Shown here in pieces: positions 7,478 through 16,234 of a DNA stretch of 55,395 nt. Every line of letters starts with the position of its first letter. Position 1 is the stretch's first letter. The notes under the pieces are model-generated. The model was not told where the DNA came from, did no database searches, and worked only from the letters and a program-made list of their open reading frames with translations. The DNA lies in the NCBI GenBank assembly GCA_900768755.1, contig CAAGDV010000035.1:1-55395 (forward strand). Reading direction: 5' to 3'. Made by a program: the position numbers and the translations under genes. The DNA comes from Lachnospiraceae bacterium. Lineage in GTDB: Bacteria > Bacillota > Clostridia > Lachnospirales > Lachnospiraceae.

Positions 7478-8716
7478 TTAATACACAGTATAAAAGGTAT
7501 GACCCGCAATAATATAATACGCCGTCGACTTTGCAATCAGGGTATCATACAATTTGGACCTCGGTGACATGAAGTAGCACAAATCACCGATATTGTTGAC
7601 ACCGGCGCACGCTTCAACAGCTGCGTCATAGCAGCGTGTCCTGTTAAGCTGCTCGTCGGTCATGTTGTAGTACTTAAGGAATGCCTCGGACGGAACCCCG
7701 TTAACACCGGTGCCCGCAAACTGGTTGGGTGCATAGATAACATCCGTGATGTTGTTCTGCTTAAATCTCGGATTAAACACCCTGTTGAGAACAACATTGG
7801 CCACAGCGAGCTTTCCTTCGTAGGGCTGGTTGTTGGACTCCCTGTAAATAATGCACGCGAGAAGATGGAGTTCCTCAGGAGTCGCATTATAAGGAGTTCT
7901 CTGTGTGATTGGTATATTGAAGAGCTGTTTTTTGGAGTTCTGGTTGTTCTTCTCTGCCGCTGCAGCCTTCTCAGCCGCAAGGCGGGCAGCCTCCTCAGCC
8001 TTTCTTTTATTCTCTTCCTCAACGGTTATGGCGTAATCAAGACCATACGATACATCCACACTGTCTTTTGCCACATATCCCTTATCCCCGTCAGCGAGAA
8101 CAAGAAGATAATCCTCATAGACGCCCAAAATATCGACTGATGATGATTTGGTGACCGTTGCAATCTGTTCTGATGCGCTGTCCGGCAAAACATACAGCGT
8201 GACATCATCGGCTTTGACCGTGGTCGATATATGACCTATCATCTTTGCCAGCTTCTCAGCTTCCTCTCCGAAAAGTACCCCTACATTTCTTACGTATCCG
8301 GTCAATCCGCCGGATTCAATAAGGCTCCATTCCTCGCCAGTCTCCAGAATATTACCTTCACTTCCCGAGTACAGCACCCCTGTAACCTTTGACGACTCGG
8401 AAGGTTTCTCGTACATGTAGATTTTCTCGCTGGTGAACGCCACTATTTTTGTGTAATACGCCTCAACCGATGCTTCAGCCTGCACATCACTCAGTTCAGA
8501 AGAAGTGAGTGTGTTTTTGTATACGACATTGAGCTTTACGCTGACTTCGTTGTTCTCAAAACTTTGTTCCGAATCATCCGGTCCGTCAGCCAAAGATACG
8601 TTTCCGTCTGCTGCTTTAGTGTTTCCGCGGCCGCTTCTGCCGACGAAAACAACCTGCACGACGAGTAAAACCGCCAAAAGAATCAGCAGCGGAATCCTTG
8701 TCTTCTTGATAAACAT
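7478..8716 (-). CDS. Cell wall hydrolase with SH3 domains (SleB-like)
   Basis: A membrane-anchored or secreted peptidoglycan hydrolase of 412 residues. A basic N terminus and hydrophobic segment (about 8-26) form a signal or anchor. Two bacterial SH3-type segments follow (about 90-150 and 160-225; YMYEKPSESSKVTGVLYSG and LYVLPDSASEQIATV), then an Ala/Lys/Glu-rich linker. A C-terminal Hydrolase_2/SleB-type domain begins at TPEELHLLACIIYRESNN, with the likely catalytic glutamate in YRESNN. The SleB family acts on spore cortex, but vegetative homologues with SH3 domains are common, so a role in spores is not shown. It is monocistronic with its own promoter and terminator. Confidence 0.9.
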   Translation of the reverse strand: MFIKKTRIPLLILLAVLLVVQVVFVGRSGRGNTKAADGNVSLADGPDDSEQSFENNEVSVKLNVVYKNTLTSSELSDVQAEASVEAYYTKIVAFTSEKIYMYEKPSESSKVTGVLYSGSEGNILETGEEWSLIESGGLTGYVRNVGVLFGEEAEKLAKMIGHISTTVKADDVTLYVLPDSASEQIATVTKSSSVDILGVYEDYLLVLADGDKGYVAKDSVDVSYGLDYAITVEEENKRKAEEAARLAAEKAAAAEKNNQNSKKQLFNIPITQRTPYNATPEELHLLACIIYRESNNQPYEGKLAVANVVLNRVFNPRFKQNNITDVIYAPNQFAGTGVNGVPSEAFLKYYNMTDEQLNRTRCYDAAVEACAGVNNIGDLCYFMSPRSKLYDTLIAKSTAYYIIAGHTFYTVY

Positions 8717-8783
8717 AAATTCCTCCGAAAACTACCCTTTTTGCGGGTAATTGTTACAAATTTGTTAAAACATTGTTTCAGCC

Positions 8784-8812
8784 ATTGTAACAGATTGTTT
8801 TCGGTTTGTCAA
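8784..8812 (-). promoter_or_regulatory. Cell wall hydrolase promoter
   Basis: Minus-strand TTGACA (8807-8812), a 17-base spacer, and TACAAT (8784-8789): eleven of twelve consensus bases, directly downstream of the methyltransferase stop. Confidence 0.75.
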
Positions 8813-8814
8813 AT

Positions 8815-9585
8815 TCAGCTCTGTCTCTGTCTGGCAGCCTCGTACAGGATAACCGCCGCAGCCACCGCTGCATTGAGTGATTCAAGCCCGTTCTGCATCG
8901 GAATTCTTATTCTCTTAGCCGCTTTAGCGGCGGTACTTTCGGTCAGACCGTTGCCTTCATTGCCTATAATTATTGCCGCAGGCTTTTGGTAGTCAATTGT
9001 GTGGTATGGCAAAGAACCGTCAAGATATGCGGCACAGGTACATATATTCTTCTCATTCAATATATCTGTTATTTTCCCGATGTCCTCAACATATACAAAA
9101 GGAATCTTATACAGCGCTCCCATGGTTGAGCGCACAGTTTTGGGATTATATATGTCAACGGTATCCCTGCTCATAATGATACCAGATGCACCTGCCCCCA
9201 GGGCGGTCCGCAGTATCGTTCCCAGATTGCCCGGGTCCTGAATTGTCTCAAGCATCACAATCAACGGATTAGGAACCGAAATAATGTCCGTAAGGGTGTA
9301 TTGCGGCTGTTTTACAACCGCCATAATCCCCTGCGGACTTTTAGTGTCCGACATATATTCAAACACCTTGTCCGATACAGTCTCATATTCGTAATCTTTT
9401 AGCAAATTCTTGTTGGCACGGGCAAAAGCTTCCGAGGCATACACGCTCTCAATATATTCTTTCGGAGTTTCGCAAAACATCCTTATTCCCTCAATTACAA
9501 AAAGTCCGCGGTTCTTGCGCTCCCCGGACTTTTTAAGAAGGCTTATTATATTCTTTACCTGTGCATTAGCCGTACTTGTAATCAC
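8815..9585 (-). CDS. TrmH/SpoU-family RNA 2'-O-methyltransferase
   Basis: Transfers methyl from S-adenosylmethionine to a ribose 2'-OH of rRNA or tRNA. The 256 residues comprise an N-terminal substrate-binding domain (SpoU_sub_bind) and a SPOUT knot domain. The family motifs are visible as LETIQDPGNLGTILRTA, IIIGNEGNGLT and IPMQNGLESLNAAVA. The GTG at 9585 is chosen because AAGGTGG lies six bases before it, eleven bases after the pfkA stop. It is the last gene of the long ftsH-to-methyltransferase run. The target nucleotide cannot be read from the sequence. Confidence 0.9.
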   Translation of the reverse strand: MITSTANAQVKNIISLLKKSGERKNRGLFVIEGIRMFCETPKEYIESVYASEAFARANKNLLKDYEYETVSDKVFEYMSDTKSPQGIMAVVKQPQYTLTDIISVPNPLIVMLETIQDPGNLGTILRTALGAGASGIIMSRDTVDIYNPKTVRSTMGALYKIPFVYVEDIGKITDILNEKNICTCAAYLDGSLPYHTIDYQKPAAIIIGNEGNGLTESTAAKAAKRIRIPMQNGLESLNAAVAAAVILYEAARQRQS

Positions 9586-9596
9586 ACTAATCCACC

Positions 9597-10568
9597 TTAT
9601 CTGCACAAAAGCTTGCTGACATAATACATATGCTCATCAACATCTTTTGTCATAGCCAATGCTTCATCAACATCATAGTCTACAAATTTGCCGTCATGGT
9701 ATGCAACAACCCTGTTGGACTTTCCTTCAATGAGAAGTTCTGCTGCATATGAACCCATCATTGATGCGTATACACGGTCCTTACATGTAGGACTTCCACC
9801 GCGCTGCATATGACCGAGAATTGTGGCTCTGGTCTCAACGCCTGTCGCCTCTTCGATTCTCTTTGCCATCTCGGTTGAATGGCCTACGCCCTCTGCGTTA
9901 ACAATGATGTGATGCTTCTTGCCGCGCTTCTTATTCTCAATAATGCTGTTGATAATTTTCTCCTCATTGTAATCATACTTGCTCGGAAGGAGAATATCCT
10001 CTGCGCCGTTGGCAATACCGCACCAGAGTGCAATATGACCTGCATTTCTTCCCATTACCTCTATGATGGAACATCTCTCATGCGAGGTTGATGTATCCCT
10101 TATCTTATCAATGGCCTGCATTGCCGTATTGATTGCAGTATCAAAACCGATTGTATAATCGGTGCAGGCAATGTCCAAATCGATTGTTCCCGGCACACCG
10201 ATTGTGTTAATTCCGAGAGCGGCAAGCTTCTGCGCGCCCTTAAAGGAACCGTCACCTCCGATTACCACAAGGCCTTCTATTCCGTGTTTACGGCAAATCT
10301 CCGCACCCCTCTTCTGATACTCCGGATCAATGAACTCGAGGCATCTTGCAGTATATAGAATAGTACCTCCGCGGTCAATCGTATCAGAAACGCTGGTTGC
10401 GCTCATATCAATAATCTCTTCATTAAGAAGTCCGTTATATCCCTTAAGAATTCCTTTAACCTGTACTCCGTTAGCAAGGGCTGTTCTGACCACTGCCCTG
10501 ATTGCGGCATTCATTCCCGGTGCATCCCCACCGCTGGTAAGAACACCGATTGTTGAAATCTGTGCCAT
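9597..10568 (-). CDS. pfkA: ATP-dependent 6-phosphofructokinase
   Basis: Phosphorylates fructose 6-phosphate to the 1,6-bisphosphate, the committed step of glycolysis. The 323 residues match the bacterial ATP-type enzyme. Visible motifs are the ATP loop GVLTSGGDAPGMNAA, GGDGSFKGA, the catalytic PGTIDLDIACTDYTIGFDT (Asp of the TID segment) and EVMGRNAGHIA. The Gly at the ATP-site position (GGDGS) indicates ATP rather than pyrophosphate use. A GGAGGTATAAAACT ribosome site precedes the ATG. The gene lies 49 bases after dnaE, a common clostridial pairing. Confidence 0.96.
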   Translation of the reverse strand: MAQISTIGVLTSGGDAPGMNAAIRAVVRTALANGVQVKGILKGYNGLLNEEIIDMSATSVSDTIDRGGTILYTARCLEFIDPEYQKRGAEICRKHGIEGLVVIGGDGSFKGAQKLAALGINTIGVPGTIDLDIACTDYTIGFDTAINTAMQAIDKIRDTSTSHERCSIIEVMGRNAGHIALWCGIANGAEDILLPSKYDYNEEKIINSIIENKKRGKKHHIIVNAEGVGHSTEMAKRIEEATGVETRATILGHMQRGGSPTCKDRVYASMMGSYAAELLIEGKSNRVVAYHDGKFVDYDVDEALAMTKDVDEHMYYVSKLLCR

Positions 10569-10617
10569 AGTTTTATACCTCCATATCTACTAATTCTGTA
10601 TTTTATGCCACTTTCAA

Positions 10618-13600
10618 TCATTTTTCAATAGATTTTTCCACAACTTTTACATTTTTTTCGCCGAATCTGTCATACAGCGTCGAAAGCAATGTCGAATCGG
10701 CTTTGACTGTCATGGATTTGGGAAGATATTTTTTGGCTTTCTCTTCCTCGCAGTAGATAATCACCTGGTCGTTGCCGTCCGACGACGATAGTATTACATA
10801 AAGCTCTTTCTCGCAGTCGATGTACGCCTGCTTGTTCGGCAGTTTAATCCACAAATCCCTCGGAATATCCTCAAAAGAAACCACGCGGTTGCACAAAAGC
10901 TTTGCGTTCTCCTCGTCGCGCGCATCCACCGCACCGCACACAAACACCTTGTTATCCTCGGAAAAATATCTTCTGTATTCCTGGAACGGTTTCGGGAATA
11001 CAACCACCTCAACGCTGCCCGTCGGGTCCTCAAGATTCATATACGCCATGCTCTTTCCGGTCTTGGTCATCTTGATTTTGATTCCCGAAATCAGTCCGCC
11101 CAGAATTACCTTGTCACCGTCATTTACCTTTGGCTGCATGCTTTCCTCATCCAGTTCAAAATCCGACGCCGTGTTGGTGATGTTTTTGTTCCACATTTCG
11201 CGGTAATCATCAATAGGATGGCCGCTTACATATATACCGAGCACCTCTTTTTCAAAGGTCAGAAGCTCGTCGTTACTGAATTCGCCCACATCCGGCGCAA
11301 CTACATCGGCAGGCATGTCCTCCTCCGACATAATGTCAAAGAGGCTCATCTGCCCCGATGTAGCCGCCTTCTTCTCCTGAGCTACATCATCAATTATCTC
11401 GCCGTAAATTAGCATCATCTGCTTTCTTGTCAGTCCGAAACTGTCCATCGCTCCGGATTTTATGAGGTTCTCAAGAGTCCTCTTGTTAACTTCCTTGCCG
11501 GACAGCCTGGTCACAAAATCCTTTATTCCGGTATACGGTCCGTTTGCGTCCCTCTCTGAAATCATCGCCTCAATAACAGGGCGTCCAAGACTCTTTATCG
11601 CCAAAAGTCCGTAGCGTATCGAGCCGTTCACCGCGGTAAACTCGCCATAGCCCTCGTTAATGTCCGGCGGCAGAATCTGTATTCCCATCTGTCTGCACGC
11701 GTAAATATACTGCGCAATTTTGCCCGTATTATCCATAACACTGGTCATAAGCGCCGCCATGAACTCAACCGGATAATAGTACTTCAGATATGCAGTCTGG
11801 AATGCGACAAAAGCATAGCACGCCGCATGCGATTTGTTGAAGGCATACTTGGCAAAATCCATCATCGTATCGTAAATTCCGGATGCAACATCCTCAGGAA
11901 TGCCTTTGGAAATACATCCGCAAACGTTTTCCTCGGGGTTACCGTAGATAAAATTACGGCGCTCCTTCTCCATGACGGACTGCTTCTTTTTGGACATGGC
12001 GCGGCGTACCAGGTCGCTTCGTCCAAGCGTGTATCCCGCGAGGTCACGCACAATCTGCATAACCTGCTCCTGATACACTATACAGCCGTATGTAGGTGCA
12101 AGAATCGGTTCAAGCTCCTTACATGCATATGTTATGGAAGAACGGTCATTTTTACCCTTGATGTATTTTGGAATAAAATCCATCGGGCCCGGGCGGTAAA
12201 GTGAAATTCCAGCTATCATATCCTCCAGGGATGACGGCTTTAATTCCTTCATGAAGCTCTTCATTCCGGCACTTTCCAGCTGGAACACGCCCTCCGTATG
12301 TCCCGTTCCTATCATATCCAGAACATCATGGTCGTTGTAGTCTATTTTGTTAATGTCAAAAGAAGGATTTTTCCCTTTTCTGATGAGCTTCTCGGCATTC
12401 TGTATAACCGTCAGCGTGCGGAGTCCCAGAAAGTCCATCTTAAGAAGACCGAGCTCCTCAATGGTAGTCATCGTAAACTGGGTTGTTAACGTACCGTCTC
12501 CTGCCCTTGAAAGCGGCACAAACTCAACTATGGGGCGCGAACCGATAACCACGCCTGCCGCGTGCATTGAGGTATGCCTGGGCAGTCCCTCAAGTCTTTT
12601 ACAGGTGTCGATAAGGTATTTGACCTCGGGGTCCGATTCGTACAGTTCCTTAAACTCGACATTTGCCTCAAGCGCTTTGTCGATTGTTATTCCCAAATCC
12701 ATCGGCACCATCTTTGCAATGGCATCAGTTTTGGAATATGGCATATCAAGCGCGCGGCCGACATCCTTAATTACGCCTCTTGCGGCAAGTGTACCAAAAG
12801 TGACAATCTGCACAACCCGGTCCCTGCCGTATTTCTGCATGACATATTCAATGACCTCAGGTCTTCTCTCATAGCAGAAGTCAATATCTATATCAGGCAT
12901 CGACACACGTTCAGGATTCAGAAAACGTTCAAAAATAAGATTGTATTTTATCGGGTCGATGTCTGTTATTTCCAGTGTATATGCGACAATTGAGCCGGCG
13001 GCGGAGCCTCGTCCCGGTCCTACTGCGATACCGTTTCTTTTGGCATAGTTGATAAAATCCCACACGATAAGGAAATAGTCAACATATCCCATTTTCTCAA
13101 TTACGGAAAGCTCGTACATAAGGCGTTCCTTTAGAGAATCCGCCTCATCGCCGTAGCGTGCCTTAAGACCTTCGCTGCAAAGATGAAGAAGATACGAATA
13201 TGAATCGTAGCCATCCGGCACATCATAATGCGGGAGTTTGGTTACGCCAAACTCTATCTCAACATTGCAGCGTTCTGCAATCAAATGGGTGTTGTCTATT
13301 GCCTCGGGAGCATACGAAAAAAGCGAGCGCATCTCTTCCTCGCTCTTTAAATAATACTGTCCGCCCTCGTAGCGCATACGGTCCTCATCCGTAACCTTTT
13401 TGCCAGTCTGAATGCACAAAAGAATATCGTGAGCCGTCGCATCCTGCTCATATGTGTAATGAACGTCGTTAGTGGCGACAAGCCCGATATCCAGTTCTTT
13501 GCTCATTCTGAGAAGATATGAGTTGACGGTTCCCTGTTCGGTTATTCCGTGATCCTGCAACTCCAGAAAAAAGTTGCCTTTTCCGAAGATATTCTGATAG

Positions 13601-14082
13601 CGCAAAGCAGCCTCGCAGGCCTCCGAATAAAGGCCGCGGAGCAGATACTTCTGCACTTCGCCCGCCAGACAGGCGCTTAAGCATATTATGCCTTCAGAAT
13701 ATTTTGACAAAATTTCATAGTCAACCCTGGGCTTGTAGTAAAATCCGTCCACAAACCCTGCTGAAACTATTTTTGTAAGATTTGCATAACCTGTATTGTT
13801 TTCAGCCAAAAGAACGAGATGATAGTATCTGTCCTCACTCATTCCGGCTTCTTTGTCAAAGCGCGAACCCGGAGCCACGTATACCTCACAGCCCAGAATC
13901 GGCTTGATTCCATTGGCTTTTGCCGCTTTATAGAAATCTATCACTCCATACATTACACCATGGTCGGTAATCGCAAGGCTGTCCATGCCAAGCTGTGCCG
14001 CGCGCGCCGTAAGCTCCCCGATTTTGCCGGAGCCGTCGAGCAGACTGTATTCTGTATGCACATGTAGATGCGTGTATGCCAA
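10618..14082 (-). CDS. dnaE: DNA polymerase III alpha subunit (DnaE)
   Basis: The DnaE-type replicative polymerase of 1154 residues. Domains in order: a PHP domain starting HLHVHTEYSLLDGSG; the polymerase catalytic core with GPGRGSAAGS and the acidic PDIDIDF motif; fingers; tandem HhH region (YGEFTAVNG...LENLIKSGAMDSF); and a C-terminal OB-fold (VILGGLISGIKIKMTKTGK). Low-GC Firmicutes usually also carry PolC, with DnaE extending primers; polC is not in this window. The start is a TTG, supported by GGAGG eight bases before it and the conserved MAYTHLHVHT start. Confidence 0.97.
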   Translation of the reverse strand: MAYTHLHVHTEYSLLDGSGKIGELTARAAQLGMDSLAITDHGVMYGVIDFYKAAKANGIKPILGCEVYVAPGSRFDKEAGMSEDRYYHLVLLAENNTGYANLTKIVSAGFVDGFYYKPRVDYEILSKYSEGIICLSACLAGEVQKYLLRGLYSEACEAALRYQNIFGKGNFFLELQDHGITEQGTVNSYLLRMSKELDIGLVATNDVHYTYEQDATAHDILLCIQTGKKVTDEDRMRYEGGQYYLKSEEEMRSLFSYAPEAIDNTHLIAERCNVEIEFGVTKLPHYDVPDGYDSYSYLLHLCSEGLKARYGDEADSLKERLMYELSVIEKMGYVDYFLIVWDFINYAKRNGIAVGPGRGSAAGSIVAYTLEITDIDPIKYNLIFERFLNPERVSMPDIDIDFCYERRPEVIEYVMQKYGRDRVVQIVTFGTLAARGVIKDVGRALDMPYSKTDAIAKMVPMDLGITIDKALEANVEFKELYESDPEVKYLIDTCKRLEGLPRHTSMHAAGVVIGSRPIVEFVPLSRAGDGTLTTQFTMTTIEELGLLKMDFLGLRTLTVIQNAEKLIRKGKNPSFDINKIDYNDHDVLDMIGTGHTEGVFQLESAGMKSFMKELKPSSLEDMIAGISLYRPGPMDFIPKYIKGKNDRSSITYACKELEPILAPTYGCIVYQEQVMQIVRDLAGYTLGRSDLVRRAMSKKKQSVMEKERRNFIYGNPEENVCGCISKGIPEDVASGIYDTMMDFAKYAFNKSHAACYAFVAFQTAYLKYYYPVEFMAALMTSVMDNTGKIAQYIYACRQMGIQILPPDINEGYGEFTAVNGSIRYGLLAIKSLGRPVIEAMISERDANGPYTGIKDFVTRLSGKEVNKRTLENLIKSGAMDSFGLTRKQMMLIYGEIIDDVAQEKKAATSGQMSLFDIMSEEDMPADVVAPDVGEFSNDELLTFEKEVLGIYVSGHPIDDYREMWNKNITNTASDFELDEESMQPKVNDGDKVILGGLISGIKIKMTKTGKSMAYMNLEDPTGSVEVVVFPKPFQEYRRYFSEDNKVFVCGAVDARDEENAKLLCNRVVSFEDIPRDLWIKLPNKQAYIDCEKELYVILSSSDGNDQVIIYCEEEKAKKYLPKSMTVKADSTLLSTLYDRFGEKNVKVVEKSIEK

Positions 14083-14097
14083 TGTATTTTCCTCCTG

Positions 14098-14352
14098 CTA
14101 TTGTGCACTTAGGTACTTATCAATCTCTGATATTGCGAGTTCTTCGTCGGGTCCTTCTGCGATGACCGTAACCTGCTCATCAACATCAAGTCCCAATGTC
14201 ATCATGCCCATTATGCTTTTTGCATTGACTTTTCTGTTTCCGGACTCAACATAAATTGAGCTCTCAAACCGGCTTGCCACCTGAACAAGAATTGCAACAG
14301 GCCTTGCATCCAGTCCTGACGGTATCTTGATCTTAATGTCTTTCTTCATCAT
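14098..14352 (-). CDS. HPr-like (Crh-like) protein lacking His15
   Basis: An 84-residue HPr-fold protein. In PTS HPr, His15 takes phosphate from Enzyme I. Here that position is Asp (SGLDARPVAILVQ), so PTS phosphotransfer through it is not expected. The regulatory serine is kept at position 46 (NAKSIMGMM), the site phosphorylated by HPr kinase, whose gene hprK lies 3.8 kb upstream in the same run. This combination resembles Bacillus Crh (Gln at position 15), which is also encoded after whiA and serves only in catabolite signalling. It overlaps the whiA stop by 20 bases. The inferred role is a CcpA co-regulator or HprK substrate. Confidence 0.88.
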   Translation of the reverse strand: MMKKDIKIKIPSGLDARPVAILVQVASRFESSIYVESGNRKVNAKSIMGMMTLGLDVDEQVTVIAEGPDEELAISEIDKYLSAQ

Positions 14353-15307
14353 TGTTTTTTCCTCCGCTTAATCTTAGTTCCTCTGCTATTTCGCTTATCT
14401 TTCTCAATCTATGGTTAACACCCGATTTACCGACCGGCGGGTTAAGAAGCTCGCCGAGATTTTTTAACGGCATATCGGTGTATTTCAATCTGAGTTCTGC
14501 TACCGCGGCGAGTTCCTCGCTTAAGTAGTCCATTCCTTTGGTGTCGACAATGTAGCGGATATCCTCCGCCTGACGCACTGCCGCACTGATTGTTTTGCCG
14601 AGATTGGCAGTCTCGCAGTTAACCCTTCTGTTGACCGTGTTGCGCACTTCCTTGACAACGCGCACATTCTCAAGCTCCATGAGTGAGATATGAGCGCCCA
14701 TCACGTTGAGCATGTCAACTATCTGGGAACCTTCCTTCAAATATACCACATAATTGCGCCTGCGTTCAACCACATGTCCCTCGAGTTCAAAATTGCTCAT
14801 GGCGTCAACAATCTGTGCCGCCTTTCTTTTGCTGTTGAGCACAATCTCAAAATGATATGATTTCTCCGGGTCGCTTATAGAGCCTGCCGCAACAAAAGCG
14901 CCTCTTAAAAATGACCTTTTGCAGCACATATTCTGTATTCCCACCGTGCTCACAAGAGACATGTCGTAATTGAGGCTTCCGTCGGAATCCATAAGCTTGG
15001 TCGCCATCAGAATTCTTATGGACGTATCCCCGTCCAAAACAGCAATGCTATACACCATATTATGCGTGTCAACGTTGTATCTTACCATGGATTCGGCATC
15101 ATAATCAAAAATTTTTTTGATCAGGCTCTGGCATTTTGCTATGGCATTGCGGTTCTCGGAGCTCACAAGAATATAGTGTTTTGCGTTCCTGCCGGTATAT
15201 ATCCTGCCGCAGGTTCCCACAAGAGCCGCCAGTTCCGCAAGCCTGCAGTGCCTCGCCTGAGGCATTACTTTGGACAGCTCCTCCTTAACCTGGTATGAAA
15301 ATGACAT
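14333..15307 (-). CDS. whiA: WhiA, DNA-binding developmental/cell-division regulator
   Basis: A 324-residue WhiA protein. An N-terminal LAGLIDADG homing-endonuclease-like domain (about 1-200; includes RSFLRGAFVAAGSISDPEK) lacks the acidic catalytic residues of true nucleases. A C-terminal helix-turn-helix follows (LAELRLKYTDMPLKNLGELL...KSGVNHRLRKI). WhiA controls sporulation genes in Streptomyces and affects divisome and chromosome segregation in Bacillus. The gene lies 11 bases after rapZ and overlaps the HPr-like gene, preserving the conserved rapZ-whiA-crh order except that the usual yvcK is missing. Confidence 0.95.
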   Translation of the reverse strand: MSFSYQVKEELSKVMPQARHCRLAELAALVGTCGRIYTGRNAKHYILVSSENRNAIAKCQSLIKKIFDYDAESMVRYNVDTHNMVYSIAVLDGDTSIRILMATKLMDSDGSLNYDMSLVSTVGIQNMCCKRSFLRGAFVAAGSISDPEKSYHFEIVLNSKRKAAQIVDAMSNFELEGHVVERRRNYVVYLKEGSQIVDMLNVMGAHISLMELENVRVVKEVRNTVNRRVNCETANLGKTISAAVRQAEDIRYIVDTKGMDYLSEELAAVAELRLKYTDMPLKNLGELLNPPVGKSGVNHRLRKISEIAEELRLSGGKNNDEERH

Positions 15308-15318
15308 AATATCCCTAC

Positions 15319-16191
15319 CTAACCTTTGGTTCTCGAATCCTTGTCAATATCTCTGTGATTGATTGTCAGTCCGAAATCTTTATCACAAAGATTTGCATAC
15401 AGTTCGTTGGCTATGGTGACTGAGCGGTGTTTTCCGCCAGTGCATCCGATTGCAATAACCAGCCTGTTTTTTCCCTCAAGGATATAATTGGGGATGAGAA
15501 AATTAATCATATCCGTCAGTTTGTCTATGAAAATAACGGTCTGTTCAAAGCCAAGAACATAGTCCTGCACCGGCTTGTCGTTGCCCGTAAGCTTCTTAAG
15601 TTCATCAATATAGTACGGATTCGGCAAAAATCTGACATCAAACACTAAATCGGCGTCCTGCGGAATTCCGTATTTGAAGCCGAACGAAAGAATTGTCACA
15701 ACAAGGCTCTTAAAATCCTCATTCTCAACAAATATTTTCTCCAGCTCCTGCTTTAATTCCCTCGTGAGCATGGTGCTGGTATCGATTATATAATCTGCCC
15801 GTCGCTTAAGAAAAGCTATCTCTTCGCGCTCTTTGGCAATACCTTCCGTAATTCTGTTACCGCCCGCAAGCGGATGATTGCGTCTGGTCTCTTTAAACCT
15901 CTTTACAAGCACATCATCGTCCGCCTCAAGAAACAGCACTTCATACGAATAGTTCTGCTGCTTTAGCGAATCCAGAACATCCGAAAGGTCCTTTATGGAG
16001 TCTCCGTTCCGCACATCGATACCGATTGCGATGTTATCACCCGTTCTTTTTCCCGACGCGGCAAGCTCAACGAACTTGGTCACGAGCATTACCGGGAGGT
16101 TGTCGACGCAGTAATACCCCGCATCCTCAAAAACCTTAATTGCTGTTCTTTTGCCTGAACCGGACATTCCGGTAACGAAAACAATTCTCAT
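15319..16191 (-). CDS. rapZ: RapZ/YvcJ nucleotide-binding protein
   Basis: A 290-residue P-loop protein, with Walker A near the N terminus (VTGMSGSGKRTAIKVFED) and the C-terminal domain motif IGCTGGKHRSVTIANEL. In enterobacteria RapZ guides decay of the GlmZ small RNA controlling glmS. In Firmicutes (YvcJ) it hydrolyses nucleotides and its partner is less clear. It sits between murB and whiA, as expected; a yvcK gene normally found before whiA is absent, leaving only 11 bases. Confidence 0.95.
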   Translation of the reverse strand: MRIVFVTGMSGSGKRTAIKVFEDAGYYCVDNLPVMLVTKFVELAASGKRTGDNIAIGIDVRNGDSIKDLSDVLDSLKQQNYSYEVLFLEADDDVLVKRFKETRRNHPLAGGNRITEGIAKEREEIAFLKRRADYIIDTSTMLTRELKQELEKIFVENEDFKSLVVTILSFGFKYGIPQDADLVFDVRFLPNPYYIDELKKLTGNDKPVQDYVLGFEQTVIFIDKLTDMINFLIPNYILEGKNRLVIAIGCTGGKHRSVTIANELYANLCDKDFGLTINHRDIDKDSRTKG

Positions 16192-16234
16192 CTCGTCTCT
16201 CCCGACATATTATTACAGCACAATTCGCTATCCG

